Assembly (NCBI RefSeq): GCF_000757825.1
Contig: NZ_CP009451.1
Span: 868,001-932,000 of the forward strand
Source of the DNA: Cedecea neteri
GTDB taxonomy: Bacteria > Pseudomonadota > Gammaproteobacteria > Enterobacterales > Enterobacteriaceae
Length of the DNA stretch: 64,000 nucleotides
Reading direction: 5' to 3'
The notes below the pieces were generated by a model. That model was not told the origin of the DNA. It made no database searches and saw only the letters and a program-made list of their open reading frames with translations. Of the stretch, positions 40,231 to 50,054 are shown piece by piece (positions within the stretch are counted from its first letter, which is position 1; every line of letters begins with the position of its first letter). A program made the position numbers and the translations under genes.

Positions 40231-43200
40231 ATGCCTGAACACTATCGCTATTCCTTACCCGTAAAAGCCGCAGAACATCGCCTGCTGGGCGAGCTGACCG
40301 GTTCGGCCTGCGCCACCGAAGTGGCTGAAATCGTTGAACGCCATAGCGGCCCGGTGGTACTGATTGCCCCGGACATGCAGAACGCGCTGCGCCTGCACGA
40401 TGAAATCACCCAGTTCACCGACAACCTGGTTGTTAATCTCGCCGACTGGGAAACGCTGCCTTACGACAGCTTCTCGCCGCATCAGGAAATCATCTCGTCG
40501 CGCCTGTCCACGCTTTACCAGTTGCCGACTATGCAGCGCGGCGTGCTGATCATGCCGGTGAATACGCTGATGCAGCGCGTTTGCCCGCATAGCTACCTGC
40601 ACGGCCACGCGCTGGTGATGAAAAAGGGCCAGCGCCTGTCGCGGGATAACCTGCGTGCGCAGCTGGAACAGGCGGGCTACCGCAGCGTCGATCAGGTGAT
40701 GGAGCACGGCGAGTTTGCCACCCGTGGCGCCTTGCTTGACCTTTATCCGATGGGCAGCAGCCAGCCGTACCGCATCGATTTCTTTGACGATGAAATCGAC
40801 AGCCTGCGCGTCTTCGACGTGGACTCCCAGCGCACGCTGGAAGAGGTTGACGCCATCAACCTGCTGCCGGCTCATGAATTCCCGACCGACAAAAACGCGA
40901 TTGAGCTGTTCCGCAGCCAGTGGCGCGATAGGTTCGACGTGAAGCGTGACGCCGAGCATATCTATCAGCAGGTCAGTAAAGGCACGCTGCCTGCCGGGAT
41001 CGAATACTGGCAGCCGCTGTTCTTCAGCGAACCGTTGCCGACGCTGTTTAGCTATTTCCCGGCCAACACGCTGCTGGTGAATACCGGCGATCTTGAGGCC
41101 AGCGCGGAGCGCTTCTGGCTGGATGCTCACGCCCGCTTCGAAAACCGCGGCGTGGACCCGATGCGTCCTCTTCTGCCGCCGGAAGATCTGTGGCTGAAAA
41201 CCGACTCGCTGTTTAGCCAGCTTAAAGCCTGGCCTCGCGTGCAGCTCAAAACGGATTCGCTGGCGAAGAAAGCCGCCAACGTGAACCTGGGTTACCAGGC
41301 GCTGCCGGACCTGGCCATTCAGGCGCAGCAAAAAGCCCCGCTGGACAGCCTGCGTAAGTTCCTCGAGTCCTTTACCGGGCCGGTGATTTTCTCGGTCGAA
41401 AGCGAAGGCCGCCGCGAAGCTTTGGGCGAACTGCTCGGGCGCATTAAAGTCGCGCCAAAACGCATTTACCGCCTGGAAGAAGCCGAAAGCAACGGCCGCT
41501 ATCTGACGATCGGCGCCAGCGAGCACGGCTTTATCGATACCCTGCGTAACCGGGCGCTTATCTGCGAAAGCGACCTGCTGGGCGAACGCGTCAGCCGTCG
41601 TCGCCAGGACAGCCGCCGCACGATTAACCCGGACACGCTGATCCGCAACCTCGCGGAACTGCATGCTGGCCAGCCGGTGGTTCACCTTGAGCACGGCGTG
41701 GGCCGCTACGCCGGGCTGACCACCCTGGAAGCCGGGGGCATTACCGCCGAATACCTGATGCTGACCTACGCGGGCGACGCCAAACTCTACGTCCCGGTTT
41801 CGTCCCTGCATCTTATCAGCCGTTACGCCGGCGGGGCCGACGACAACGCGCCGCTGCATAAGCTCGGCAGCGATGCCTGGTCCCGTGCCCGTCAGAAGGC
41901 GGCGGAGAAAGTGCGCGATGTCGCCGCCGAACTGCTTGATATCTATGCGATGCGTGCCGCCAAAGAGGGCTTTGCCTTTAAGCACGACCGCGAGCAGTAC
42001 CAGCTGTTCTGCGACAGCTTCCCGTTTGAAACCACGCCGGATCAGGCCCAGGCTATCAACGCCGTGCTGAGCGACATGTGTCGCCCGCTGGCAATGGACA
42101 GGCTGGTGTGTGGCGACGTCGGCTTCGGCAAAACAGAAGTGGCGATGCGCGCCGCGTTCCTGGCGGTGGAGAACAACAAGCAGGTGGCGGTCCTGGTACC
42201 GACGACGCTGCTGGCTCAGCAGCACTACGATAACTTCCGCGACCGCTTCGCCAACTGGCCGGTGCGCATTGAGATGCTCTCCCGCTTCCGCAGCGCCAAA
42301 GAACAGACGCAAATTCTGGAACAGGCAAGCGAAGGGAAAATCGACATTCTGATCGGCACCCACAAGCTGCTGCAGGCCGACGTGAAATGGCGCGACCTGG
42401 GGCTGCTTATCGTCGACGAAGAGCACCGCTTCGGCGTGCGCCACAAAGAGCGCATTAAAGCCATGCGGGCCGACGTGGATATCCTGACGCTGACCGCAAC
42501 GCCAATTCCGCGCACCCTGAATATGGCGATGAGCGGCATGCGCGACCTGTCGATTATTGCCACGCCACCGGCTCGCCGCCTGGCGGTGAAAACCTTCGTG
42601 CGCGAATACGACAGCCTGGTGGTGCGCGAGGCTATCCTGCGTGAAGTGCTGCGCGGCGGCCAGGTTTACTACCTCTTCAACGACGTCGAAAATATCCAGA
42701 AAGCCGCCGACAAGCTGGCCGAGTTGGTGCCAGAGGCTCGCATTGCCATCGGCCACGGCCAGATGCGCGAGCGCGAGCTGGAGCGGGTGATGAACGACTT
42801 CCACCACCAGCGTTTTAACGTGCTGGTGTGTACCACCATCATCGAAACCGGGATCGACATTCCGACCGCCAACACCATCATCATCGAACGGGCAGATCAT
42901 TTTGGCCTCGCACAGCTGCACCAGCTCCGTGGCCGCGTCGGGCGCTCGCACCACCAGGCCTATGCCTGGCTGCTAACGCCGCATCCAAAATCTATGACCA
43001 CCGACGCGCAAAAACGCCTGGAGGCCATTGCCTCGCTGGAGGATTTAGGCGCCGGGTTCGCGTTAGCCACCCACGACCTGGAAATTCGTGGCGCGGGCGA
43101 GCTGCTGGGCGAAGATCAGAGCGGGCAAATGGAAACCATCGGCTTCTCGCTTTACATGGAGCTGCTGGAAAACGCCGTTGACGCGCTGAAAGAAGGCCGC

Positions 43201-43677
43201 GAGCCGTCGCTGGAAGATCTCACCAACAGCCAGACGGAAGTCGAGCTGCGTATGCCTGCCCTGCTGCCGGATGATTTCATTCCTGACGTGAATACCCGCC
43301 TGTCGTTCTACAAGCGTATTGCCAGCGCGAAGGGTGAACACGAGCTGGACGAGCTGAAAGTGGAGCTTATCGACCGCTTCGGGATTTTGCCTGATCCGGC
43401 CCGCAATCTGCTGGATATCGCCGCGCTGCGCCAGCAGGCCCAGAAGCTTGGCGTGCGTAAGATTGAGGGCAATGAAAAAGGCGGCACCATAGAGTTCGCG
43501 GAGAAAAACCACGTCGATCCGGTGTGGCTGATTGGCCTGCTGCAGAAGCAGCCGCAGCATTACCGCCTTGACGGGCCTACCCGACTGAAGTTCTTCCAGG
43601 AGCTTGAGGACAGAAAAACGCGCATGGAATGGGTGCGCAACTTTATGAACAGCCTGGCGGAAAACGCCGCGGCCTGA
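40231..43677 (+). CDS. mfd: Transcription-repair coupling factor Mfd
   Basis: A 1148-residue translocase that removes RNA polymerase stalled at DNA damage and recruits UvrA. The order is as in E. coli: UvrB-homology region (1-~330), RNA-polymerase interaction domain (PVVHLEHGVGRYAGL near 480-495), translocase with Walker A GDVGFGKTE (about 628-636) and DEEH box (about 729-732), and the C-terminal TRCF domain. Length equals E. coli Mfd. Start ATG 40231 matches the conserved MPEHYRYSLPVKA. Confidence 0.98.
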   Translation: MPEHYRYSLPVKAAEHRLLGELTGSACATEVAEIVERHSGPVVLIAPDMQNALRLHDEITQFTDNLVVNLADWETLPYDSFSPHQEIISSRLSTLYQLPTMQRGVLIMPVNTLMQRVCPHSYLHGHALVMKKGQRLSRDNLRAQLEQAGYRSVDQVMEHGEFATRGALLDLYPMGSSQPYRIDFFDDEIDSLRVFDVDSQRTLEEVDAINLLPAHEFPTDKNAIELFRSQWRDRFDVKRDAEHIYQQVSKGTLPAGIEYWQPLFFSEPLPTLFSYFPANTLLVNTGDLEASAERFWLDAHARFENRGVDPMRPLLPPEDLWLKTDSLFSQLKAWPRVQLKTDSLAKKAANVNLGYQALPDLAIQAQQKAPLDSLRKFLESFTGPVIFSVESEGRREALGELLGRIKVAPKRIYRLEEAESNGRYLTIGASEHGFIDTLRNRALICESDLLGERVSRRRQDSRRTINPDTLIRNLAELHAGQPVVHLEHGVGRYAGLTTLEAGGITAEYLMLTYAGDAKLYVPVSSLHLISRYAGGADDNAPLHKLGSDAWSRARQKAAEKVRDVAAELLDIYAMRAAKEGFAFKHDREQYQLFCDSFPFETTPDQAQAINAVLSDMCRPLAMDRLVCGDVGFGKTEVAMRAAFLAVENNKQVAVLVPTTLLAQQHYDNFRDRFANWPVRIEMLSRFRSAKEQTQILEQASEGKIDILIGTHKLLQADVKWRDLGLLIVDEEHRFGVRHKERIKAMRADVDILTLTATPIPRTLNMAMSGMRDLSIIATPPARRLAVKTFVREYDSLVVREAILREVLRGGQVYYLFNDVENIQKAADKLAELVPEARIAIGHGQMRERELERVMNDFHHQRFNVLVCTTIIETGIDIPTANTIIIERADHFGLAQLHQLRGRVGRSHHQAYAWLLTPHPKSMTTDAQKRLEAIASLEDLGAGFALATHDLEIRGAGELLGEDQSGQMETIGFSLYMELLENAVDALKEGREPSLEDLTNSQTEVELRMPALLPDDFIPDVNTRLSFYKRIASAKGEHELDELKVELIDRFGILPDPARNLLDIAALRQQAQKLGVRKIEGNEKGGTIEFAEKNHVDPVWLIGLLQKQPQHYRLDGPTRLKFFQELEDRKTRMEWVRNFMNSLAENAAA

Positions 43678-43683
43678 TACCTC

Positions 43684-43709
43684 TGCGCCTTACCGCCCGG
43701 TAAGGCGCA
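43684..43709 (+). terminator. Hairpin after mfd
   Basis: TGCGCCTTACCG-CC-CGGTAAGGCGCA, a 12-bp perfect stem. The following bases (ACTTTC) have only a short T-run, so termination may be weak. Confidence 0.6.
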
Positions 43710-43827
43710 ACTTTCTGTGACATTTACACATTCTTTGCAATCCCCAGGACTTCCCGACACGCGAGTCGCCGATAATTGGCGTTTGTCTGCCTAAGAAATT
43801 AGCCATTATAATCGCAGGGTTTAAGCT

Positions 43828-44802
43828 ATGTTTGCATCGCGTACTTTGTCTTTCCGCCGCTGGTTTGCCGCCGCAGCCTTGCTGGGCGCAGCAGCAATGG
43901 CGCTGCCCGCCAGCGCTAACGATTACCCGCTTCCCGCCGCCAACAGCCGCCTGATAGGCAAAAACCTGTTCCATCAGGTTGCCAACGACGGCGGATCGCT
44001 GGAGGCTATTGCGAAAAAATATAACGTCGGCTTCCTGGCTTTATTGCAGGCCAACCCCGGCGTCGATCCTTACGTGCCGCGCGCCGGGAGCGTACTGACT
44101 ATTCCGCGCCAGATGTTGCTGCCGGACGTGCCGCGCGAGGGCATCGTGATTAACCTTGCCGAACTGCGCCTGTACTACTTCCCGGCAGGGAAAAATAGCG
44201 TCACCGTTTACCCGATTGGCATTGGCCAGCTGGGCGGCGATACCCTGACGCCGACGATGGTGACAAAAATTTCCGACAAGCGAGCCAACCCGACCTGGAC
44301 GCCGACGGCCAATATTCGTGCGCGCTACCTGGCGCAGGGCGTAAAACTGCCGGCGGTTGTCCCTGCCGGGCCGGATAACCCGATGGGTCACCACGCCATT
44401 CGCCTGGCGGCGTTCGGCGGCGTTTACCTGCTGCACGGCACAAACGCCGACTTCGGCATCGGCATGCGCGTCAGCTCCGGCTGTATCCGCCTGCGCGACG
44501 GCGATATCAAAGCGCTGTTTAATACGGTGCCGGTTGGTACTTCGGTGCGTATTATCAACACGCCAATCAAAGCCTCCGTTGAGCCAGACGGCTCACGCCT
44601 GGTTGAAGTCCACCAGCCGCTGTCCAAAGCGATTGATGACGATCCGAAAGTCTTGCCGATTGTGCTGAACGAGCAGATGACTAAGTTCCGCAACGCACCG
44701 CAGACCGATGCGCAGGTGATGGAACAGGCCATGGAGCACCGCTCCGGGATGCCGGTCAACGTCAATGCTCACGCGGCTGAGCAGCCAGCAAACGAAATCT
44801 AG
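43828..44802 (+). CDS. ldtC: L,D-transpeptidase LdtC (YcfS)
   Basis: A 324-residue periplasmic enzyme that attaches Braun lipoprotein to peptidoglycan. It has a signal peptide (ending near ALPASA), a LysM domain (FHQVANDGGSLEAIAKKYNV onwards, about 50-95), and the YkuD catalytic domain with HGTNADFGIGMRVSSGCIRL, where Cys219 is the nucleophile. Strong hairpin terminator follows at 44823-44853. Confidence 0.95.
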   Translation: MFASRTLSFRRWFAAAALLGAAAMALPASANDYPLPAANSRLIGKNLFHQVANDGGSLEAIAKKYNVGFLALLQANPGVDPYVPRAGSVLTIPRQMLLPDVPREGIVINLAELRLYYFPAGKNSVTVYPIGIGQLGGDTLTPTMVTKISDKRANPTWTPTANIRARYLAQGVKLPAVVPAGPDNPMGHHAIRLAAFGGVYLLHGTNADFGIGMRVSSGCIRLRDGDIKALFNTVPVGTSVRIINTPIKASVEPDGSRLVEVHQPLSKAIDDDPKVLPIVLNEQMTKFRNAPQTDAQVMEQAMEHRSGMPVNVNAHAAEQPANEI

Positions 44803-44822
44803 ATTCAGGATTGATGCGTAAA

Positions 44823-44853
44823 AAAAAGGCCCTGTCTCGCGACGGGGCCTTTT
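44823..44853. terminator. Terminator between ldtC and bhsA (bidirectional)
   Basis: AAAAGGCCC with GGGGCCTTTT around a TGTCTCGCGAC loop; T-run on both strands. Confidence 0.85.
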
Positions 44854-44908
44854 GCTTGCAGTGGCATATAACGAATAAGGTCAAACGTATTGAGGGTTAA
44901 CGTCTGGC

Positions 44909-45166
44909 TTATTTATAGATGACGGCAGTACCGTGCAGGGTGTTCGGACCGTTAACGGAGGTAATACGGAACGATTTAGCGCCCATTGCATCGGCCTTCG
45001 CGGCCAACTGTTCTTCCAGGGAAGAGAGGTTGCTGCCCGCATCGGCGCTGATGTTGCCGATTTTTTGCTGGCCGGCAGGCGTGGCGGAAACTTCAACAGC
45101 CGCAAAGCTGGCGAATGAGAGTGAGCTAATAACGGCGGCAGCGAACAGAGTAGTTAAGGTTTTCAT
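44909..45166 (-). CDS. bhsA: BhsA (ComC) stress and copper-response outer-membrane protein
   Basis: An 85-residue DUF1471/YhcN-family protein with signal peptide (MKTLTTLFAAAVISSLSFASFA). The family motif AVEVSATPAGQQKIG opens the mature part, ending in HGTAVIYK. E. coli BhsA lowers outer-membrane permeability to copper and is involved in biofilm and stress survival. It diverges from comR, whose product represses it. Confidence 0.95.
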   Translation of the reverse strand: MKTLTTLFAAAVISSLSFASFAAVEVSATPAGQQKIGNISADAGSNLSSLEEQLAAKADAMGAKSFRITSVNGPNTLHGTAVIYK

Positions 45167-45413
45167 GATTTATGTCCTAAGCAGGTGATTGTTAGGTCGT
45201 TAAACTTAATTAGTTAACGATCGATAACTAAATGATAAACGTGATCCACATCACACGTCAATACGTTTTTATAACGACCGTTAAGTAATTAAAAAAAACG
45301 CTATTTTTCATCGTGATAAGAAATAATTATTTTTCATAACAAGGCGCTGGCTACCGCCGCCGATTATTTTTATAATGAGTGTTCACTAATTAGACAGAGG
45401 TTAAACGGCAGGT
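45167..45413. other. bhsA-comR divergent region, likely ComR operator
   Basis: 247 AT-rich bases between bhsA and its regulator. By homology it should hold the ComR operator and both promoters; I see no clear palindrome to mark it. Confidence 0.4.
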
Positions 45414-46049
45414 ATGGCAACCGAGACATTAAGTTGCAGTAAAAAAAGCCGTGGCCGTCCAAAGGTGTTTGACAGGGAAGCAGCACTCGACAAGGCCATG
45501 ACACTCTTCTGGCAGCATGGCTATGAAGCAACATCCATGGCGCATCTGGTAGAAGCCACCGGGGCAAAAGCGCCCACGCTCTACGCGGAGTTCAGCAATA
45601 AAGAAGGTCTTTTCCGCGCGGTGCTGGATCGCTACATCGCGCGTTTTGCGGCGAAGCATGAAGCCTGCCTGTTCTGTGAAGATCAGACCATGGAGGCCGC
45701 GCTGGAGAATTATCTCTCTGCGGTCGCGCAGTGCTTTACCGACAAAAGAACCCCATCGGGCTGCTTTATCATCTGCACCTCATCGGTACTGGCGGCTTCG
45801 TCGGAAGACATTGCCGAAACGATAAAAGCCCGGCATGCGGTGCAGGAGCAGACGCTGGTGCGGTTCCTGGAGCTACGCCAGCAAAAAGGCGAAATTCCGG
45901 CCGAGCGCAACATTCGCTGCCTGGCCAAATACCTGTGCTGCATTATTCAGGGGATGTCGGTCAGCGCTCGTGAGAACGCCAGCTATGAAGAGTTAATGCA
46001 GATTGTGAAAACGACGGTGATGCTGATGCCGCAGTTGAAGAAGATCTGA
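45414..46049 (+). CDS. comR: ComR, TetR-family copper-responsive repressor
   Basis: A 211-residue TetR protein. The helix-turn-helix lies at about 28-65 (KAMTLFWQHGYEATSMAHLVEAT and APTLYAEFSNKEGLF). The C-terminal half carries several cysteines (CLFCED, CFIICTS, CLAKYLCC), in line with metal response. In E. coli, ComR represses comC (bhsA) and copper relieves it. Diverges from bhsA. A strong GC hairpin with T5 (46055-46078) ends it. Confidence 0.93.
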   Translation: MATETLSCSKKSRGRPKVFDREAALDKAMTLFWQHGYEATSMAHLVEATGAKAPTLYAEFSNKEGLFRAVLDRYIARFAAKHEACLFCEDQTMEAALENYLSAVAQCFTDKRTPSGCFIICTSSVLAASSEDIAETIKARHAVQEQTLVRFLELRQQKGEIPAERNIRCLAKYLCCIIQGMSVSARENASYEELMQIVKTTVMLMPQLKKI

Positions 46050-46054
46050 TTATG

Positions 46055-46078
46055 GGGCGGCCTGTGGCCGCCCTTTTT
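46055..46078 (+). terminator. Terminator of comR
   Basis: GGGCGGCC-TGT-GGCCGCCC followed by TTTTT. It lies 2 bp before the stop of the convergent siderophore-interacting gene and marks the left border of the aerobactin island. Confidence 0.9.
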
Positions 46079-46079
46079 G

Positions 46080-46970
46080 TTAGCGCTGACGCCCTTTAGC
46101 CCAATAGGCCATAAAATTGATGGCCTCGTGCTCGACGCCGCGTTCGCCGATCAAATGGCGGCGCAGCAGCTTAACCACCGTCGATTCCGCCGCCACCCAG
46201 CCGTAAAACTCGTTGCTGCCGGTAGTGGCCTTATCCCATAGTAGTTCGTCTTCCGCCTCTTCCTGGACGACTTCATGATGGCTGCTTTCCGGCACCCTCG
46301 CCTGCATTTTCACCGCCTGAATCAGGCATTCACCGTGCGTCGCGGAGACGGTTTTGCGCGGCAGCCAGTTGATCTCGGCGAAGCCATAAGCGCTTAAGTC
46401 CACGCAGTCGCCCTCTTCCGGGACTTCAAAAAAGGCCTGAACCTTCGGGGGATGATCCTGATGCGCGAGCATTTCCAGAATGCCGCGCGCGGCAGGCAGC
46501 GCGGTTTCATCGGCAACAATCAGCGCATTGCGCAACCCGGCAGGCGGCGTCCATTCGTAGCCACCGCTGTCTTCCGGATGAGCCGCGTTAGGCGCCACGA
46601 TCTGAATAACATCGCCAGGTACTGAATTGATCGCCCATGCGGAAGCCGGGCCTTCGGTGCCATGGCTGACAAACTCCACCGTCACTTCCTGGCGGGCAGG
46701 ATCGACATGCCGCAGCGTATAGGTGCGAATAATCGGGCGCTTCTCTTTCGGCATCCCCAGGGAAATTTGATACCACTGCCCCTCAGCGGGGAGCGACGGC
46801 GGCGTACCATCTTCGGACGGGAACAGCATTTTAATGCGCTGATCCGGCGAGTCACATTTCATCTGCGCCACCTCCGGCCCGCTAAACACCAGGCTCAGCA
46901 GCGAAGGCGACACGGCAGTTTTCCGCGCCAGTTGAACGTTAAACAGACGGTAGCCCTGAACTCCAGCCAT
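46080..46970 (-). CDS. Siderophore-interacting protein (SIP/ViuB family flavo-reductase)
   Basis: A 296-residue cytosolic FAD-binding protein. RTYTLRHVDP is the FAD-binding signature of the family, and the C-terminal ADETALPAARGILE is the family NAD(P)H-side motif. Relatives (ViuB, YqjH) reduce the ferric siderophore and release iron. Here it probably handles ferric aerobactin, as it shares a strand with the ShiF gene. It is preceded by AAGGAAAAACT. Such a gene is not part of the classical pColV aerobactin operon, so it is an addition of this locus. Confidence 0.88.
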   Translation of the reverse strand: MAGVQGYRLFNVQLARKTAVSPSLLSLVFSGPEVAQMKCDSPDQRIKMLFPSEDGTPPSLPAEGQWYQISLGMPKEKRPIIRTYTLRHVDPARQEVTVEFVSHGTEGPASAWAINSVPGDVIQIVAPNAAHPEDSGGYEWTPPAGLRNALIVADETALPAARGILEMLAHQDHPPKVQAFFEVPEEGDCVDLSAYGFAEINWLPRKTVSATHGECLIQAVKMQARVPESSHHEVVQEEAEDELLWDKATTGSNEFYGWVAAESTVVKLLRRHLIGERGVEHEAINFMAYWAKGRQR

Positions 46971-46985
46971 AGTTTTTCCTTACGC

Positions 46986-48197
46986 TTAAATTGCAGAATG
47001 ACGTGAACGGTGGCGGCTGCGCCAGATAACGCCGGACACCACGGTAAATAACACGGCGGCTAAAAAGGCCACCGTAATCAGCGCTGCCTCGGCCCCGGTT
47101 TTTGACACCAGCGGCACCAGCATCGCGCAAAGCCCGTAGCCGAGCGTGTGGCTGGTAGCCACCCAGCCCGCCCCGGCTCCGTCGGCGAGTTTGTCGTTCA
47201 GCAAAAGCTGGTACGCAGGCGTCGCCAGCGCGGCCCCGAACGACAGCACCGCACAGCCGAGGTAAAACAGCCACAGCTGGAGAGAAATCATCATTGCCAG
47301 GCCACAAACCATCAGCGCTCCGGCACTTAACAGCAGCGCCATTGGCGACAGGCGCTGCGGGCGGAGAACGCCAAACTGCGCGGAGAGCGAGGCCACCGCC
47401 GCCAGGCTAAGCAGCCATGCAACCTGGTGACTGATGGCCGCCGTATCCGTTGCAAACTGGCGGGCGAGCGCCGGAGAAAGCCCCAGCTGCATCAGGCTTA
47501 CCGCCGCGGACAGCAGTAAAGCGCAAAGCAAGTACGGCAGGCAGTCAGGGCGAAGGCTGGCGCTTTTGCGCTCTGCGGCAGGCTGCGGCGGCGTGCCCGG
47601 TAAGCGCAACAGCATCACCAGCGCAAGCAGAGGCGCAACCATCAACAACCCCAGCGGTGCGAGCGGATGAACGGCCAGCATGCCGGCGGCGCAAAGCGGC
47701 CCGAACAGGCGGCCACTGCTTAGCCCGGAGCTAATCGTCGCCAGCGCGGCCATGCGTTTTCCTTCCCCCGCTCGCTGCAGCGCCCAGACCTGGCAGGCCG
47801 GGACCATCGCCGACACGGTCAGGCCGTAGATAATCCGCGCCACAATTAATATGCCCAGCCCGACGATGCCCGTTACGGTATTCGTTGCCAGCAGCAGGCT
47901 GCCGAGCCCCAGCAGCATAAAGCTTGCGCCGTACCCCGCCAGCGCCCACAGCACCACAGGCTTGCTGCCCAGCCGCGCAATCTGTTTTCCCCACCACGGC
48001 GAGGACGGTAAGAACAGCATCGATCCGAGCGTGAGCAATGCCGCCCAGACGGACAGGCTCAAATGTGTCTGCATCACCAGCACCGGGATCGCAACCAGCA
48101 GGCCATTTTGCCCGACGCCAAGCAGCCCGGCGCTCAGCGCAAGTGGCCAGCAGGAAAGGGATTTTTGCGGCGATTCCGCCAGTTCAAGAGATGTCAC
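46986..48197 (-). CDS. shiF: ShiF-like MFS transporter, putative aerobactin exporter
   Basis: A 403-residue MFS protein with about twelve helices. It lies just upstream of and divergent from iucA, the position of shiF in Shigella and pColV aerobactin loci. Export of aerobactin is the proposed role; not shown here. The start is GTG at 48197 (TSLELAESPQKS) with a weak ribosome binding site, and the gene is followed 15 bp later by the siderophore-interacting gene. Confidence 0.85.
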   Translation of the reverse strand: MTSLELAESPQKSLSCWPLALSAGLLGVGQNGLLVAIPVLVMQTHLSLSVWAALLTLGSMLFLPSSPWWGKQIARLGSKPVVLWALAGYGASFMLLGLGSLLLATNTVTGIVGLGILIVARIIYGLTVSAMVPACQVWALQRAGEGKRMAALATISSGLSSGRLFGPLCAAGMLAVHPLAPLGLLMVAPLLALVMLLRLPGTPPQPAAERKSASLRPDCLPYLLCALLLSAAVSLMQLGLSPALARQFATDTAAISHQVAWLLSLAAVASLSAQFGVLRPQRLSPMALLLSAGALMVCGLAMMISLQLWLFYLGCAVLSFGAALATPAYQLLLNDKLADGAGAGWVATSHTLGYGLCAMLVPLVSKTGAEAALITVAFLAAVLFTVVSGVIWRSRHRSRHSAI

Positions 48198-48268
48198 AAT
48201 GTTGCTAACCCGTGGATTGATTGTGCGTATTTGTAAAATTTATTTTAGCGATTCTAACAATTGTTATT

Positions 48269-48287
48269 GATAATGAGAAACGTTATC
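48269..48287. promoter_or_regulatory. Fur box between shiF and iucA
   Basis: GATAATGAGAAACGTTATC matches the 19-bp Fur consensus at 16 positions. It lies 72 bp upstream of the shiF start and 40 bp upstream of the iucA start. Fits repression of both divergent operons when iron is plentiful. Confidence 0.8.
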
Positions 48288-48326
48288 GGCAGAATTCGCA
48301 TTATCATAACGCGTGGAAACTGTTTG

Positions 48327-50054
48327 ATGATGACTTTGCCAAATAAAACTCTGGCCTGGGATGTGGCCGCACAGTGCTTTCTGAATTCCCTTGTTCGCGA
48401 AACCAACGACTGGCGACTGACCGACAGCCAGCCCGCCGAACTCATTATCCCGCTGGGTGAACAACAGGCCCTCTACTTCAAAGTGGCCTATTTCTCCCCC
48501 ACCCAGCATCACCGCTTTGAATTCCCGGCTCGCCTGGTCAATGCCACCGGCAGCCAGCCGGTTGACTTCGCTACCCTGTCCCAGCTGATTATCGATAAAC
48601 TCCAGCACCAGCAAATGCTGCCGGCCACCGGCTGTGAGGCGTTTTATCAGCGCGTAATGGAAAGCCATGCGCATACCCAACAGGCGATTGAAGCTCGCCA
48701 TGACTGGAACGGGCTGCGCGAAAAAGCCCTGAACTTTGGTGAAGCCGAGCAGGCATTGCTGGTGGGACACGCCTTCCACCCCGCGCCGAAATCCCACGAA
48801 CCGTTTAACCAGCAGGAAGCCGAACGCTACCTGCCAGACTTTGCTCCACACTTCCCGCTGCGCTGGTTCGCGGTGGATAAAAGCCATCTGGCGGGTGAAA
48901 GCCTGCATCTCAATTTGCAGCAGCGCCTGACGCGCTTTGCCGCTGAAAATGCGCCGCAGCTGCTGAGCGAACTTAGCGACCATCAATGGCTGTTCCCGCT
49001 GCACCCGTGGCAGGCAGGCTATCTGCTGGAGCAGGACTGGTGCCAGCAGCTGGTCGCCAAAGGGCTGGTGAAAGATTTGGGCGAAGCGGGTGCTCCGTGG
49101 CTGCCAACCACGTCTTCACGCTCGCTCTACTGCGCCACCAGTCGCGACATGATCAAATTCTCCCTGAGCGTGCGCCTGACCAACTCCGTGCGTACCCTGT
49201 CGGTGAAAGAAGTTAAACGCGGAATGCGCCTGGCGCGGCTGGCACAAACTGACCGCTGGCAGACGCTGCAGGCCCGCTTCCCGACCTTCCGCGTAATGCA
49301 GGAAGACGGCTGGGCCGGGCTGCGCGATCTGCACGGCAATATCATGGAAGAAAGCCTGTTTGCCCTGCGTGAGAACCTGCTGGTTGAGCAGCCGCAGAGC
49401 CAGACTAACGTGCTGGTCTCCCTGACGCAGTCTGCTCCCGACGGCGGTGATTCCCTGCTGGTTGCCGCGGTTAACCGCCTGAGCAGCCGCCTGGGAATTA
49501 CGCCAAAGCAGGCCGCACACGCCTGGGTCGAAGCTTATTGCCAGCAGGTGCTGAAGCCGCTGTTTACCGCCGAAGCGGATTACGGCCTGGTTCTGCTGGC
49601 GCACCAGCAAAACATTCTGGTGGAGATGCAGCAGGATCTGCCGGTCGGGCTTATCTACCGCGACTGCCAGGGCAGCGCCTTTATGCCGCATGCGGCGGGC
49701 TGGCTCGACATGATTGGCGAAGCGCAGGCGGAGAACGTCTTCACCCACGAACAGCTTCTGCGCTACTTCCCTTATTACCTGCTGGTGAACTCCACGTTCG
49801 CCGTGACCGCCGCCCTCGGCGCTGCGGGTCTGGATAGCGAAGTGAACCTGATGGGCCGTGTACGCAGCGCGCTCAGCGCCGTTCGCGATGAGGTTACGCA
49901 TAAAACCTGCCTCGACTACGTGCTGGCAAGCCCGCACTGGAACGTGAAGGGCAACTTCTTCTGCTATCTGCACGACCATAACGAAAACACCATCGTCGAT
50001 CCTTCGGTGATTTATTTCGACTTTGTGAACCCGCTGCAGGCTCAGGAGGGCTGA
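48327..50054 (+). CDS. iucA: Aerobactin synthetase IucA
   Basis: A 575-residue NIS synthetase (IucA/IucC family) that couples one N6-acetyl-N6-hydroxylysine to citrate with ATP. The family motifs are present: HPWQAGYLL with the catalytic-type histidine, TTSSRSLYC and the IKFSLSVRLTNSVRTL block, and a C-terminal YFDFVNPL. ATG 48327 is chosen (a second ATG follows at once); GGAAAC lies at suitable spacing. First gene of iucABCD-iutA and abuts iucB exactly. Confidence 0.95.
   Translation: MMTLPNKTLAWDVAAQCFLNSLVRETNDWRLTDSQPAELIIPLGEQQALYFKVAYFSPTQHHRFEFPARLVNATGSQPVDFATLSQLIIDKLQHQQMLPATGCEAFYQRVMESHAHTQQAIEARHDWNGLREKALNFGEAEQALLVGHAFHPAPKSHEPFNQQEAERYLPDFAPHFPLRWFAVDKSHLAGESLHLNLQQRLTRFAAENAPQLLSELSDHQWLFPLHPWQAGYLLEQDWCQQLVAKGLVKDLGEAGAPWLPTTSSRSLYCATSRDMIKFSLSVRLTNSVRTLSVKEVKRGMRLARLAQTDRWQTLQARFPTFRVMQEDGWAGLRDLHGNIMEESLFALRENLLVEQPQSQTNVLVSLTQSAPDGGDSLLVAAVNRLSSRLGITPKQAAHAWVEAYCQQVLKPLFTAEADYGLVLLAHQQNILVEMQQDLPVGLIYRDCQGSAFMPHAAGWLDMIGEAQAENVFTHEQLLRYFPYYLLVNSTFAVTAALGAAGLDSEVNLMGRVRSALSAVRDEVTHKTCLDYVLASPHWNVKGNFFCYLHDHNENTIVDPSVIYFDFVNPLQAQEG

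Noticed and set aside
40255..42954. An 899-codon open frame antisense to mfd
   Set aside because: It lies entirely within a highly conserved gene on the other strand, has no ribosome binding site, and its composition (rich in Gln, His, Arg and Val) is what the codon bias of mfd gives in that frame.
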